From assembly GCA_037133915.1 (NCBI GenBank), contig JBAXND010000004.1, positions 1-64,000 of the forward strand: DNA of 64,000 nt, given 5' to 3'. Origin of the DNA: Bacteroidota bacterium (GTDB lineage Bacteria; Bacteroidota; Bacteroidia; Bacteroidales; CAIWKO01). The translations under genes and the position numbers were made by a program. This document shows, piece after piece, positions 27,980 through 36,867 of the stretch. The notes under the pieces were generated by a model. It worked only from the letters and a program-made list of their open reading frames with translations, was not told where the DNA came from and searched no databases. Position 1 is the stretch's first letter. Every line of letters starts with the position of its first letter.

Positions 27980-28618
27980 TTATTCTATGGCATAAGCAAG
28001 CATGTACTCGCTCATTTCTTCATAATTCACGGTATATTGCTTCTCATCACCATGTCTGATAATTCGCCCTGTAAGCCTCCCCGGTGTTTCATATTCGAAC
28101 GGACCGAACAATATCTGATGGCTGAAATCCGCCGCACCCTTTCCGTCGAGTTTGTAAAGAGCTTCCTTGCCCGACCAGTACACAAAAAGCTTTTCAAGGC
28201 GTTTTGCAGTACCAACCGCCCCAATTTCTTCTTCCGAGAGAAATTTTCCTATAACTTTCTCAATGCGTGGATGTATCATTTCAACATCAATTCCTACTGC
28301 TTTATCTTTGCTTACAATAACTGCGGCATAATCTTTAGAATGCGATACTGAAACAAAATGCCCGGGTTCATTTATGTGAGGCTTGCCATCACCATCGTAT
28401 ATCAATAAATAATTCTCGCCAAGCATCTCGCGTATCAGAGTTCTGTAAGCAAGCCACTGTCTCTTTCGTGTATCATTCCTGAATGTATCGAATTCCGCCA
28501 ACTCGTGCTCCGATAGAAACGCCTTTTCATACAGCTCTTCCCATGATTCGTTAATCAACCATGTTCCGAGTATTGTGCTCTGATTAATACGACGGATTTC
28601 ATTAACGGGCATATTCAA
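27980..28618 (-). CDS. 4'-phosphopantetheinyl transferase (Sfp type)
   Basis: The 212-residue product has the diagnostic motifs: VSVSHSKDYAAVIVS, GIDVEMIHPR (magnesium-binding Asp and Glu) and FVYWSGKEALYKLDGKG. It transfers the phosphopantetheine arm of CoA to carrier proteins. The first gene of the minus-strand operon, it is followed after 6 nt by metH. No PKS, NRPS or dedicated carrier protein lies nearby, so fatty-acid ACP or a distant cluster is the likely substrate. A minus-strand TACCTTTG at 28632-28639 could be its -7 box. Confidence 0.93.
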   Translation of the reverse strand: MNMPVNEIRRINQSTILGTWLINESWEELYEKAFLSEHELAEFDTFRNDTRKRQWLAYRTLIREMLGENYLLIYDGDGKPHINEPGHFVSVSHSKDYAAVIVSKDKAVGIDVEMIHPRIEKVIGKFLSEEEIGAVGTAKRLEKLFVYWSGKEALYKLDGKGAADFSHQILFGPFEYETPGRLTGRIIRHGDEKQYTVNYEEMSEYMLAYAIE

Positions 28619-28631
28619 ACAATATAAGGTG

Positions 28632-28639
28632 CAAAGGTA
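28632..28639 (-). promoter_or_regulatory. Possible -7 box for the phosphopantetheinyl transferase-metH-metF operon
   Basis: On the minus strand TACCTTTG fits TAnnTTTG and lies 13 nt upstream of the start codon. No clear -33 TTTG was found at 19-21 nt, so confidence is low. Confidence 0.35.
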
Positions 28640-28782
28640 CGAAAGCTTTTTATTACAGTTGGAATGTCATTGGTCAGGGCATTTGATTTTAATCATCAGC
28701 TTGTCGCGAAAGTCCAACAATTGACATTAAACATTTTATAATGAAAACCTGCGAAAATTCGAGCAATTATGTACATTTATAA

Positions 28783-28790
28783 TAATTTTG
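28783..28790 (+). promoter_or_regulatory. Possible -7 box for the secreted thioredoxin-fold gene
   Basis: TAATTTTG matches TAnnTTTG and ends 22 nt before the start codon at 28813. A -33 TTTG at the expected distance was not seen. Confidence 0.35.
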
Positions 28791-28812
28791 CATAAGGCAA
28801 ACCCGATATTAC

Positions 28813-29619
28813 ATGCGCAAAACTGTTGCAGCCTTAGTGTTTTTTCTGGTTTCTTTTGCCGGCAGTTCTCAAACGCCGCTTACCACTGCTGTAGATTTTA
28901 TCGTTACTGACACACACGGCAACAACCACAAACTGTTCGATTATCTGAACGCAGGAAAATATGTGTTGTTGGATTTTTTCTTTGTGTCATGCCCTACATG
29001 CCAGGCAACAGCACCCGATGCGAACGCTTCTTACGAATATTTCGGTTGTAACGAGGGCGGTGTTGTTTTTTTAGGAATTGATGCAGGGGATAATACGAAT
29101 CAGGTTCAAACATTTGATAATTTCTTCGGGGTTAATTACCCCTGTGCAAGTGGTACCGAAGGCGGAGGCGATTCGGTGAACCTGCTTTACCAAATTACGA
29201 ATTATCCCTGTTATGTTCTTATTGCGCCCAATCACAATATCGTGATTCAAGAGATTAACCCTTTCAGTCTCACAGATTGCAACAACGCCATCTCCGGTTA
29301 TGGCGTGACTCCAATGACGTGTTTAACCGGAACCGGCGACAGTTCTGCAAATCATACTGAATTGAACATGCTGGTATTCCCGAATCCGGCATCGGCGCAA
29401 ACGACCGTCCTTTTTATGGCAGATGCAGGTCAGGAATACACGCTTGATATCATTGACTTTACAGGTCGGTGTATCATCCGTAGCGATCAGTCAGGCAGTA
29501 ATACAGGCAGTCTTGCTCATTCCTTTGACTTGAGTGATATTGCACGGGGAACATACTTCATCAGGCTTTTTGAAAATGGGCTGATACGACGAACCGAAAA
29601 AATATCAGTCGTACGATAA
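28813..29619 (+). CDS. Secreted thioredoxin-fold protein with T9SS sorting domain
   Basis: The 268-residue product has a signal peptide (about 1-20, ending GSSQ) and a thioredoxin/AhpC-TSA-like domain (about 25-170). The segment YVLLDFFFVSCPTCQATAP (shown in two overlapping parts of the active site: LLDFFF, then SCPTCQ) carries a CPTC active-site pair at about 60-63. A T9SS type A tail begins LVFPNPASAQTTVLF at about residue 190 and ends RTEKISVVR. A redox protein exported across the outer membrane is implied, which is unusual because most thioredoxin-like proteins stay in the cytoplasm or periplasm. The partner is unknown. It is divergent from the phosphopantetheinyl-transferase operon. Confidence 0.88.
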   Translation: MRKTVAALVFFLVSFAGSSQTPLTTAVDFIVTDTHGNNHKLFDYLNAGKYVLLDFFFVSCPTCQATAPDANASYEYFGCNEGGVVFLGIDAGDNTNQVQTFDNFFGVNYPCASGTEGGGDSVNLLYQITNYPCYVLIAPNHNIVIQEINPFSLTDCNNAISGYGVTPMTCLTGTGDSSANHTELNMLVFPNPASAQTTVLFMADAGQEYTLDIIDFTGRCIIRSDQSGSNTGSLAHSFDLSDIARGTYFIRLFENGLIRRTEKISVVR

Positions 29620-29677
29620 GCATTCATTCGTTCAGATAATTAGAATTTGAATCTGCTTTGTATTGTGAATTTATGAT

Positions 29678-29708
29678 TTTGCACTTTGCTGCAAAAAAAG
29701 TATCTTTG
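29678..29708 (+). promoter_or_regulatory. Consensus Bacteroidota promoter for ahcY
   Basis: TTTG (29678-29681), 19 nt, then TATCTTTG (29701-29708) fit the -33/-7 consensus exactly. Transcription would begin near 29714, which rules out a start at the upstream TTG at 29717 and supports ATG 29744 or 29756. Confidence 0.75.
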
Positions 29709-29743
29709 CAAACTTTTTGAAAATAACCTTTTATAACATATTT

Positions 29744-31165
29744 ATGGAAACAAAAATGGCAGAAAAAACACAAGATTTTAAAATTGCCGATATCACATTG
29801 GCTGACTGGGGTCGCAAAGAAATTCAGATCGCAGAAAAAGAAATGCCCGGTCTGATGTCGCTGCGCGAGAAATACGGAAAAAAGAAACCGCTGAAAGGTG
29901 CACGCATTTCCGGTTCTCTTCATATGACCATCCAAACAGCCGTTCTTATAGAAACACTGGTTGAATTAGGCGCAGACGTCCGTTGGGCAAGCTGCAATAT
30001 TTTCTCTACTCAGGATCATGCCGCCGCTGCCATTGCTGCTGCCGGTGTTCCTGTTTTTGCCTGGAAAGGTGAAACGCTGGAAGAATACTGGTGGTGCACA
30101 TCACAGGCACTCGCATTCCCCGGTGGCAACGGCCCTACTCTGTTGGTTGACGACGGCGGTGATGCTACATTGATGATTCACCTGGGATATAAAGCTGAGA
30201 ACGATTCAACTGTTCTGAAAAAAACTCCGGAAAATGCAGAAGAAGGTATTATCCTGAAAACGCTCCAACAATTATTTGTTGAAGATAATCAGAGATGGCA
30301 CCGCACGGTAAAAGATTGGAAAGGCGTTTCAGAAGAAACCACCACCGGCGTTCATCGCTTATACACCATGAAAGAAAATGGCGAACTGCTGGTTCCTGCC
30401 ATCAATGTGAACGATTCTGTTACCAAATCAAAATTTGATAACCTTTACGGATGCCGCGAATCTCTTGCCGATGGCATCAAACGCGCTACAGACGTAATGA
30501 TTGCCGGTAAAGTTGTGGTTGTATGCGGTTATGGCGATGTTGGTAAAGGCTGTGCCAAATCCATGAAATCATACGGCGCCCGCGTTATTGTTACCGAAAT
30601 TGACCCTATTTGTGCACTTCAGGCAGCTATGGAAGGTTTTGAAGTATCTCCGCTCGAAGACACACTTCATGAAGGAAATATTTTTGTAACGACTACGGGA
30701 AACAAAGACGTAATCACGCTTGAGCATCTGGTTAAAATGAAAGATCAGGCCATTGTCTGCAACATCGGTCATTTTGACAATGAGATTCAGGTTGAGCGTA
30801 TGGAAAACTATCCGGGTATTAAAAAACGCACGATAAAACCTCAGGTGGACGAGTATTTCTTCCCCGAAGGACATTCTATTTTCCTGCTGGCCGAAGGCCG
30901 CCTGGTAAACCTTGGCTGCGCCACAGGACATCCTTCATTTGTGATGAGCAATTCGTTTACCAACCAAACACTGGCACAAATAGAACTCTGGACAAACAAA
31001 TATGAAGTGGATGTTTACCGTCTTCCGAAACATCTGGACGAAGAAGTTGCGCGCCTCCACCTCGAGAAAATTGGCGTTAAACTCACAAAACTTTCGAAGG
31101 AACAGGCTGATTATATTGGCGTTCCGGTAGAAGGACCGTATAAGCCCGACCATTATCGGTACTAG
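29744..31165 (+). CDS. ahcY: S-adenosylhomocysteine hydrolase
   Basis: The product is 473 residues from ATG 29744 ([12 protein letters not shown]...). It shows [31 protein letters not shown], the substrate region [13 protein letters not shown], the NAD-binding loop [12 protein letters not shown] at about residue 260 and the C-terminal lysine-bearing [10 protein letters not shown]. It splits S-adenosylhomocysteine into adenosine and homocysteine and so feeds MetH, encoded about 2 kb away. The long bacterial/plant-type insert is present. A consensus promoter precedes it and a strong terminator follows it, so it is probably a single-gene unit. Confidence 0.97.
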   Translation: METKMAEKTQDFKIADITLADWGRKEIQIAEKEMPGLMSLREKYGKKKPLKGARISGSLHMTIQTAVLIETLVELGADVRWASCNIFSTQDHAAAAIAAAGVPVFAWKGETLEEYWWCTSQALAFPGGNGPTLLVDDGGDATLMIHLGYKAENDSTVLKKTPENAEEGIILKTLQQLFVEDNQRWHRTVKDWKGVSEETTTGVHRLYTMKENGELLVPAINVNDSVTKSKFDNLYGCRESLADGIKRATDVMIAGKVVVVCGYGDVGKGCAKSMKSYGARVIVTEIDPICALQAAMEGFEVSPLEDTLHEGNIFVTTTGNKDVITLEHLVKMKDQAIVCNIGHFDNEIQVERMENYPGIKKRTIKPQVDEYFFPEGHSIFLLAEGRLVNLGCATGHPSFVMSNSFTNQTLAQIELWTNKYEVDVYRLPKHLDEEVARLHLEKIGVKLTKLSKEQADYIGVPVEGPYKPDHYRY

Positions 31166-31183
31166 AATCTTTTCTTTACAGAA

Positions 31184-31218
31184 AAAAGGCAGCGCAACCC
31201 GCTGCCTTTTGTTTTTTT
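31184..31218 (+). terminator. Rho-independent terminator of ahcY
   Basis: The stem GGCAGCG (31188-31194) pairs with CGCTGCC (31200-31206) around the loop CAACC. The flanking A-tract and T-tract extend the pairing, and a TTTTGTTTTTTTT tail follows. It lies 22 nt after the ahcY stop. Confidence 0.85.
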
Positions 31219-31247
31219 TCGCCATCTTTGCGGGAGTATTTTTGCAT

Positions 31248-33023
31248 ATGAAACGCGCACTAAATTTTTTTAAAGAATTACTGTTCCTCACCGGCATGAT
31301 GTTCCTGTTCTCATGTGCAAACATTGTGACTCCCTCAGGCGGTCCATCAGACCGGACACCACCTGTTGTAATCAAAAGCGAACCTGCAGCGTGGTCCTCG
31401 GGATTTAAAGGTTCAAGAATCAGCATACGCTTCGATGAATTCGTAACCGTTGCCGACCCAGCAAATCAGATTGTAATTTCTCCGCCCCTAAAAGAGATGC
31501 CCGAATTCCTGCTGAAAGGAAAATCAGTAATTATTGATTTCACTGAAAAACTTGCCGACAGCACAACCTACACGATTTATTTCGGCAACGCCATTCAGGA
31601 TGTGAACGAAAGCAATATTCTGCAAAATTTTCAGTATGTTTTTTCAACCGGCAGTCATGTCGATTCTCTAAGCATTCACGGCAGCATTTTAAATGCCTAT
31701 ACCAAAGCAGCAGAAAAAGGCATCTATGTTATGCTCTACCGTCACAATGAGGATTCCCTGCCGTATAAAAAAACACCTGATTACATATGCAAAACCAATG
31801 AATCAGGATTGTTTGAAGTGAACAATATCGCCGCCGGCAGGTATAAAATATTTGCCTTGAAAGATGTGAACAGTAACTTTATTTATGATCAGCCCAATGA
31901 ACAAATAGCGTTCTGCGACACCCTTGTAACAGCTCAGTATGTGCCCGTTATTAAAGCAGACACAGCCTCGCAAAAGCCCGGTAAAAAAGACAGCATTGCA
32001 AAAAAGAAAGAAGATTCTATCAGAGCAGCACAACCCAAAATTGCGATAAACCTGATAAATATGTTGCTATTCGAAGAGCGTGATACATTGCAAAAAGTAC
32101 TAAAAGCAAAGGCAGAGAAAATTGGTCGTGTGGATATCGTTTTCCGAAAACCTGTGTCTGATTTGAATATTCGTGTACTGAATAAAAATCCTGGCAGCAA
32201 CTGGAAGACAGACGAATTCAACGCTTCGAAAGATACTCTCATTTGCTGGCTTAAAAATGCTGAGGCTGACACACTGAAACTTGAGATATCAGATGCGGGA
32301 AGGATACTTGATACGGTTGAATTATTCACCAAATCAAAAATAGTTAAATCTACACCAAGAAATAAAACGGGCAAGGGAAGCGCCGATAACGAAACAGGCT
32401 TTGCACTTACCTGCATTCCCGGATATGGCAGCAGCGGTTTACAGAATTACTTTCAGCCATTATTACTCATATTTAATCATCCGTTAAATAGTTATAATTT
32501 CCCGAATATCATTTTGAAAGAGAAAAAAGATTCATTGTTTCAGGCGGTCAAACCCGAGCTGCTGTTTGCTGACAGTTTGTCTAAAAGGAAACTCCTTGTA
32601 AAATACGTCTGGAAGAAAAAAACCGCCTATGAATTGTACATTCCGCCGGGCTCTTTCACCGATATTTTCGGTATTCAGAATGATACTATAAAGTTAAAAT
32701 TCGCTACAACGGCACCTGAAACATACGGTACGCTGAAGCTAAAAATAAAAGTTTCGGATTATCGGTACCCGTTTATCGTTCAGGTAGTAACCGAAGACGG
32801 CAAATTACAGGCAGAACAGCGCATACAAACTGAAGGCACAATCAGTCTTGAGCATCTGATGCCTGGAAAATATGGTGTCCGTGCTTTTTGCGACCGCAAT
32901 AATAATGGCAAATGGGACACCGGGAATTACTTGCAGAAACAACAACCGGAAGATGTGTATTATTATCCTTCGGCCATTACTATTAAAGCAAACTGGGATA
33001 CAGACCAACAATGGAATCTATAA
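31248..33023 (+). CDS. Ig-like-domain lipoprotein (Big_5-type)
   Basis: The frame is open from a TTG at 31209, inside the ahcY terminator, but ATG 31248 gives a good lipoprotein signal (MKRALNFFKEL... ending FLFSC, about 22 residues), 591 residues in all. After the Cys comes TPSGGPSDRTPP, the usual start of Bacteroidota lipoproteins with an SbsA-type Ig-like domain. That domain is at about 35-125 (IRFDEFVTVADPANQ, SNILQNFQYVFSTG). The rest is beta-rich and includes a carboxypeptidase-regulatory-like stretch (FEVNNIAAGRYKIFALKDVN) and a second one near the C-terminus. TATTTTTG at 31237-31244 resembles a -7 box but sits very close to the ATG. Function is unknown. Confidence 0.8.
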   Translation: MKRALNFFKELLFLTGMMFLFSCANIVTPSGGPSDRTPPVVIKSEPAAWSSGFKGSRISIRFDEFVTVADPANQIVISPPLKEMPEFLLKGKSVIIDFTEKLADSTTYTIYFGNAIQDVNESNILQNFQYVFSTGSHVDSLSIHGSILNAYTKAAEKGIYVMLYRHNEDSLPYKKTPDYICKTNESGLFEVNNIAAGRYKIFALKDVNSNFIYDQPNEQIAFCDTLVTAQYVPVIKADTASQKPGKKDSIAKKKEDSIRAAQPKIAINLINMLLFEERDTLQKVLKAKAEKIGRVDIVFRKPVSDLNIRVLNKNPGSNWKTDEFNASKDTLICWLKNAEADTLKLEISDAGRILDTVELFTKSKIVKSTPRNKTGKGSADNETGFALTCIPGYGSSGLQNYFQPLLLIFNHPLNSYNFPNIILKEKKDSLFQAVKPELLFADSLSKRKLLVKYVWKKKTAYELYIPPGSFTDIFGIQNDTIKLKFATTAPETYGTLKLKIKVSDYRYPFIVQVVTEDGKLQAEQRIQTEGTISLEHLMPGKYGVRAFCDRNNNGKWDTGNYLQKQQPEDVYYYPSAITIKANWDTDQQWNL

Positions 33024-33281
33024 AATGAACAATTAATAATTAATATGAATAATTAAAAAAGGGGTGGCAACCATTTTATGAATAAACAACAGTACCGAAC
33101 TTTTATGACCGCAGACAGTCTCTTCAATCAAAAATAGCATCCACCTATTTCATTTATTTTTAATTAATTAGTTGCACTGAAATGGAAACACACGGGCAAT
33201 TATCAAGATATAATAATATTTTTCTGTTATTTGATTAACAATTAAAAAATAGGGATTAATTTTGCGGAAAATTTAGTGAAT
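33024..33281. other. AT-rich intergenic region upstream of mce
   Basis: This spacer holds repeated ATTAAT/AATTAA tracts near 33028-33056 and a probable promoter at its right end. No gene or RNA is seen. Confidence 0.5.
33230..33264 (+). promoter_or_regulatory. Probable promoter of the mce operon
   Basis: TTTG (33230-33233) and TAATTTTG (33257-33264) fit the -33 and -7 elements, with a slightly long 23-nt spacer. The start codon is 17 nt downstream. Confidence 0.5.
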
Positions 33282-33701
33282 ATGAATATCTCACACATCG
33301 AGCACATCGGCATCGCCGTTAAGAATCTGGAAGAAGGCATTAAATACTACGAGGGTATACTCGGAATTAAATGCTACTCCGTTGAAGAAGTGAAGGAGCA
33401 AAAGGTAAAAACAGCATTTTTCATGATTGGACAAACCAAGATAGAATTGCTGGAATCAACCGACCCTGAAGGTCCGATTGGGAAATTCATAGAGAAAAAA
33501 GGAGAAGGCATTCACCATCTGGCATTTGCCGTGAATGGGCTGGAATCAGTCCTTTCCGAAACCGAAGCCAAAGGCGTACAATTGATTGATAAAACACCCC
33601 GCAAAGGCGCTGAAGGACTCGACATTGCATTTTTGCATCCAAAATCAACCATGGGTGTACTTACCGAATTCTGCGAAGACAAAAATAAAAACTCTAAATA
33701 A
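33282..33701 (+). CDS. mce: Methylmalonyl-CoA epimerase
   Basis: The 139-residue glyoxalase-fold protein starts [20 protein letters not shown]. It has the metal-ligand segments [14 protein letters not shown] and [10 protein letters not shown], and ends with [18 protein letters not shown] two codons upstream is also open, but ATG 33282 is preferred. It interconverts (R)- and (S)-methylmalonyl-CoA between propionyl-CoA carboxylation or decarboxylation and the B12-dependent mutase. It is the first gene of a four-gene operon with the biotin-dependent carboxyltransferase, 17 nt downstream. Confidence 0.95.
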   Translation: MNISHIEHIGIAVKNLEEGIKYYEGILGIKCYSVEEVKEQKVKTAFFMIGQTKIELLESTDPEGPIGKFIEKKGEGIHHLAFAVNGLESVLSETEAKGVQLIDKTPRKGAEGLDIAFLHPKSTMGVLTEFCEDKNKNSK

Positions 33702-33718
33702 CCCAAACAGCATCCCTC

Positions 33719-35278
33719 ATGGCACTGGAAGATAAAATCAAGGTATTACTTGAAAAACGCGAAAAAGCAAAACTGGGTGGCGGACAAAAACGCATTGATG
33801 CCCAGCATAAAAAAGGTAAATTCACAGCACGCGAACGCATAGACATGCTGCTCGACGAAGGCAGTTTCGAGGAATTTGATATGTTTGTTTCGCACCGCTG
33901 TACCAATTTCGGTCTTGAAAAAGAGGTTTATCTTTCCGACGGTGTAGTTACCGGTTATGGCACTATTGACGGTCGTTTGGTATATGTTTTTTCACAGGAT
34001 TTCACGGTATTCGGCGGCTCATTGTCTGAAACCTTTGCGCAAAAAATCTGCAAGGTAATGGACAAAGCGATGAAGGTGGGCGCACCTGTTATTGGCATTA
34101 ACGACAGCGGTGGTGCACGTATTCAGGAAGGCGTTACCAGCCTTGCCGGATACGCCGAAATATTTCAGCGCAACATCATGGCTTCGGGAGTAATACCGCA
34201 GATATCGGCTATTTTCGGACCTTGCGCAGGTGGTGCAGTTTATTCACCGGCACTCACCGATTTTATTGTCATGACCAAAAAGAACAGTTACATGTTTGTT
34301 ACCGGACCTAAGGTGGTGAAAACCGTTACCGGTGAAATTGTAAATGAAGAAGAACTGGGCGGCGCAATGGTACATGGCTCCAAATCGGGTGTGAACCATA
34401 TGGTTGCAGAAGATGAGGAAGAGGGAATCATGCTCATCCGTAAACTCCTCACCTACGTGCCTCAGAACAATCTTGAAGATCCTCCCCTGTCGCCCTGCAA
34501 CGACCCTATTGACAGGCTTGACGATCTGCTGAATGAGATTATTCCAGACAATCCGAATAAGCCTTATGATGTTAAAGAAGTAATTCATACAATTGTTGAC
34601 GACAGTGAATTTCTGGAAATGCAGCGGCATTACGCACCGAATATAGTTACCGGTTTTGCCAAATTCAACGGAATGCCGGTGGGTATTGTAGCCAATCAGC
34701 CCAATTATCTTGCAGGTGTTCTCGACATCAATGCTTCGCGCAAGGCAGCACGTTTTGTGCGTTTCTGCGATGCTTTTAATATTCCGCTGGTGACACTTGT
34801 TGACGTTCCGGGATTCCTTCCGGGAACTGCACAAGAGTATGGCGGCATTATTCTCCATGGAGCTAAATTACTGTTCGCATACGGCGAAGCAACCGTTCCA
34901 AAAGTCACTATTACCTTACGTAAATCTTACGGCGGTGCACACGATGTTATGAGTTCCAAACAGCTTCGCGGTGACATCAACTATGCATGGCCAACTGCCG
35001 AAATTGCCGTAATGGGACCTAAAGGCGCTATTGAAGTTCTGTATCAAAAAGAGCTGAAAGAAATTACTGATGAAAAAGCTCGTGCTGAATTTGTCGATAA
35101 AAAGGAAAAGGAATACAAGGAAAAATTCGCCAATCCATACAATGCAGCGAAGTACGGCTATATCGACGATGTGATTGAACCACGCAATACGCGTTTCAGA
35201 ATCATCAGAGCGTTGCAGTCGCTGGCGACAAAAAAAGACAGCAATCCGGCGAAAAAACACTCCAATTTACCATTATAA
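33719..35278 (+). CDS. Biotin-dependent acyl-CoA carboxyltransferase / methylmalonyl-CoA decarboxylase alpha subunit
   Basis: The 519-residue product has two crotonase-like halves. The N-terminal half has [41 protein letters not shown] and [16 protein letters not shown]; the C-terminal half has [32 protein letters not shown] and [12 protein letters not shown]. It moves carboxyl groups between biotin and propionyl/methylmalonyl-CoA. It could be mmdA of a Na+-pumping decarboxylase or pccB of a carboxylase. The neighbours mce, a small protein and a biotin carrier fit the first, but no membrane beta subunit (oadB/mmdB) lies in the operon, so direction and complex are undecided. Confidence 0.93.
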   Translation: MALEDKIKVLLEKREKAKLGGGQKRIDAQHKKGKFTARERIDMLLDEGSFEEFDMFVSHRCTNFGLEKEVYLSDGVVTGYGTIDGRLVYVFSQDFTVFGGSLSETFAQKICKVMDKAMKVGAPVIGINDSGGARIQEGVTSLAGYAEIFQRNIMASGVIPQISAIFGPCAGGAVYSPALTDFIVMTKKNSYMFVTGPKVVKTVTGEIVNEEELGGAMVHGSKSGVNHMVAEDEEEGIMLIRKLLTYVPQNNLEDPPLSPCNDPIDRLDDLLNEIIPDNPNKPYDVKEVIHTIVDDSEFLEMQRHYAPNIVTGFAKFNGMPVGIVANQPNYLAGVLDINASRKAARFVRFCDAFNIPLVTLVDVPGFLPGTAQEYGGIILHGAKLLFAYGEATVPKVTITLRKSYGGAHDVMSSKQLRGDINYAWPTAEIAVMGPKGAIEVLYQKELKEITDEKARAEFVDKKEKEYKEKFANPYNAAKYGYIDDVIEPRNTRFRIIRALQSLATKKDSNPAKKHSNLPL

Positions 35279-35290
35279 TCAGAGAACATC

Positions 35291-35545
35291 ATGAAAGTAT
35301 TCGGTAAAGAAAAAAAAGTAAAAGCGGCATCCGCTCCGCCTGTTGAAAAGCCAAAGACAGATAAGGACGCAGAAATTTCTGCAGCCATAGGTCTGGCGCT
35401 TAACCTGTATTTCAAAGAAATGCATGATTACGAACAGGCCATCCTCACCATCCAAAAAGTGATCAGACCGTATTCTCCATGGAGCTCCAAAATATACGGC
35501 TTACGGCAGATTCCATTTAAATACCCAAGAAATTTAACGCGCTAA
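35291..35545 (+). CDS. Small protein of the biotin-dependent carboxyltransferase operon
   Basis: The 84-residue product has a Lys-rich start, a Pro/Lys linker (about 12-28), a helical segment EISAAIGLALNLYFKEMHD and the tail YSPWSSKIYGLRQIPF. Small proteins with this tail recur in this place in Bacteroidota carboxyltransferase operons and are sometimes annotated as OadG-like. Unlike OadG, no membrane helix is visible here. It is 12 nt after the carboxyltransferase gene and 3 nt before the biotin carrier gene, so a structural role in the complex is likely. Confidence 0.75.
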   Translation: MKVFGKEKKVKAASAPPVEKPKTDKDAEISAAIGLALNLYFKEMHDYEQAILTIQKVIRPYSPWSSKIYGLRQIPFKYPRNLTR

Positions 35546-35548
35546 ACG

Positions 35549-35980
35549 ATGAAAAAATTCAAATTCAAAATAAACGAAAACCCTTACGAGGTAGAAATTA
35601 TTAGTGTTGACGATACCACTGCCGAAGTACACGTGAACGGAAATTCTTACAAGGTAGATGTGGAAGGTTCTTCCATGCAATCGAAAACGCCCAAACTGGT
35701 ACGTTCCATGGCCGTTCCGTCAACCGATTCATCGCCCACCATCATGAAGACTTCGCCACCGGTTGGCGGAGGCACTATTAAATCGCCGCTTCCGGGAGCC
35801 ATCCTTGCTATTCATGTAAAAATCGGGGATAAAATTACGGTAGGCCAAAAACTGCTTACGCTGGAAGCCATGAAAATGGAGAACAACATCAATTCAGACA
35901 AAGAAGGCAAAGTATCGGCAATTAAGGTCAAAAAAGGCGATACCGTAATGGAAGGCGATGCACTTATTGTGATTGAATAA
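35549..35980 (+). CDS. Biotin carboxyl carrier protein
   Basis: The 143-residue product has a beta-rich N-terminal part (about 1-45), a flexible Ser/Thr/Pro linker (about 45-75) and a biotinyl domain (about 76-143) with EAMKMEN; the biotinylated Lys is residue 109. KSPLPGAILAIHVKIGDKI marks the domain start. It carries carboxyl groups for the adjacent carboxyltransferase. Its last 17 nt overlap the convergent truB gene. Confidence 0.93.
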   Translation: MKKFKFKINENPYEVEIISVDDTTAEVHVNGNSYKVDVEGSSMQSKTPKLVRSMAVPSTDSSPTIMKTSPPVGGGTIKSPLPGAILAIHVKIGDKITVGQKLLTLEAMKMENNINSDKEGKVSAIKVKKGDTVMEGDALIVIE

Positions 35981-36677
35981 GCGGTTGTACCGAAGTTTCG
36001 AACTCATCCATGGTCATAGCATCGCTGAGGCGGTAAATGCCAATGCGTGTGCGGCACAACGCAGATAAATAGGCGCCGCAGTTCAGTTCTGTTCCATAAT
36101 CACGGGCAAGCGCTCTGATATAAGTTCCTTTACTGCACACTATTCTAAAATCAATGTCCGGTAACGCTATGCGCGTTATTTCAAATTCACTTATCGTTAT
36201 TTTACGTGGTTCGAGAAGCACACTGCGCCCTTTGCGGGCATGTTCGTAAGCGCGTTTGCCGTCAATTTTTACAGCCGAAAAAATGGGCGGTTCCTGCATC
36301 AGTTCGCCAACAAATTTTTGTGCTGATTGATTAATAAGGCTTTCCGTAAGATGTGAATAATCAAAATGGGCATCTTCATCCGTTTCCATATCAAAAGAAG
36401 GTGTAGTTGCACCCATTCGGAAGGTTCCTGTATATTCCTTTTCCATGCCCTGAAACTCATCAATGCGCTTAGTAAATTTACCGGTACATACAATCAAAAG
36501 CCCCGTTGCAAGCGGATCAAGCGTACCTGCATGACCGGTTTTTACTTTTTTTAACCCGATACGATATTTTAAAATTACACGCATTTTACCTATCACATCA
36601 AACGAAGTCCATGCATAAGGCTTATTTATAAGAAGTGTTTCACCTTCTTCAAAATGATACTGACGTGATGTTTCCAA
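35964..36677 (-). CDS. truB: tRNA pseudouridine-55 synthase
   Basis: The 237-residue product has the catalytic HAGTLDPLATGLL (Asp 54), KPYAWTSFDVIGKMR at the N-terminus, the IFSAVKIDGKRAYEHARKG segment and SKGTYIRALARDYG. It converts U55 in the T-loop of tRNAs. It is the last gene of the ftsX-DUF3098-uppP-truB string; a 190-nt gap separates it from uppP, so it may also have its own promoter. The 3' end overlaps the convergent biotin carrier gene by 17 nt. Confidence 0.96.
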   Translation of the reverse strand: METSRQYHFEEGETLLINKPYAWTSFDVIGKMRVILKYRIGLKKVKTGHAGTLDPLATGLLIVCTGKFTKRIDEFQGMEKEYTGTFRMGATTPSFDMETDEDAHFDYSHLTESLINQSAQKFVGELMQEPPIFSAVKIDGKRAYEHARKGRSVLLEPRKITISEFEITRIALPDIDFRIVCSKGTYIRALARDYGTELNCGAYLSALCRTRIGIYRLSDAMTMDEFETSVQPLIQSQ

Positions 36678-36867
36678 AATATTCAGATAATTTTTGTCGA
36701 AAATAATTTAAGAACTATGGGCGTGTTATTGAAAAACCAAATGAAACGAAGAATATTGCTCTTTGGTTCTCTGTGATATCTCTGTGAAATTTTTATCCCT
36801 TAACAAAATGAAGCTGCATTTCCCTAATTCAAACGCAAAGGAAAAAATGGCATTTCAAATCAGGCTG
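36678..36867. other. Intergenic gap between uppP and truB
   Basis: This 190-nt gap includes a doubled TCTCTGTGA at 36769-36787 (TCTCTGTGATATCTCTGTGA), a degenerate heptad-like repeat of the kind scattered in Bacteroidota spacers. The plus-strand frame open across it runs on antisense to uppP and is not supported as a gene. Confidence 0.4.

Noticed and set aside
28619..28812. SAM or cobalamin riboswitch before the metH operon
   Set aside because: No B12 box or SAM-riboswitch core was recognised in this 194-nt gap.
34244..34858. 204-residue open frame on - across the carboxyltransferase gene
   Set aside because: It is antisense to a well-conserved enzyme, with no family features of its own.
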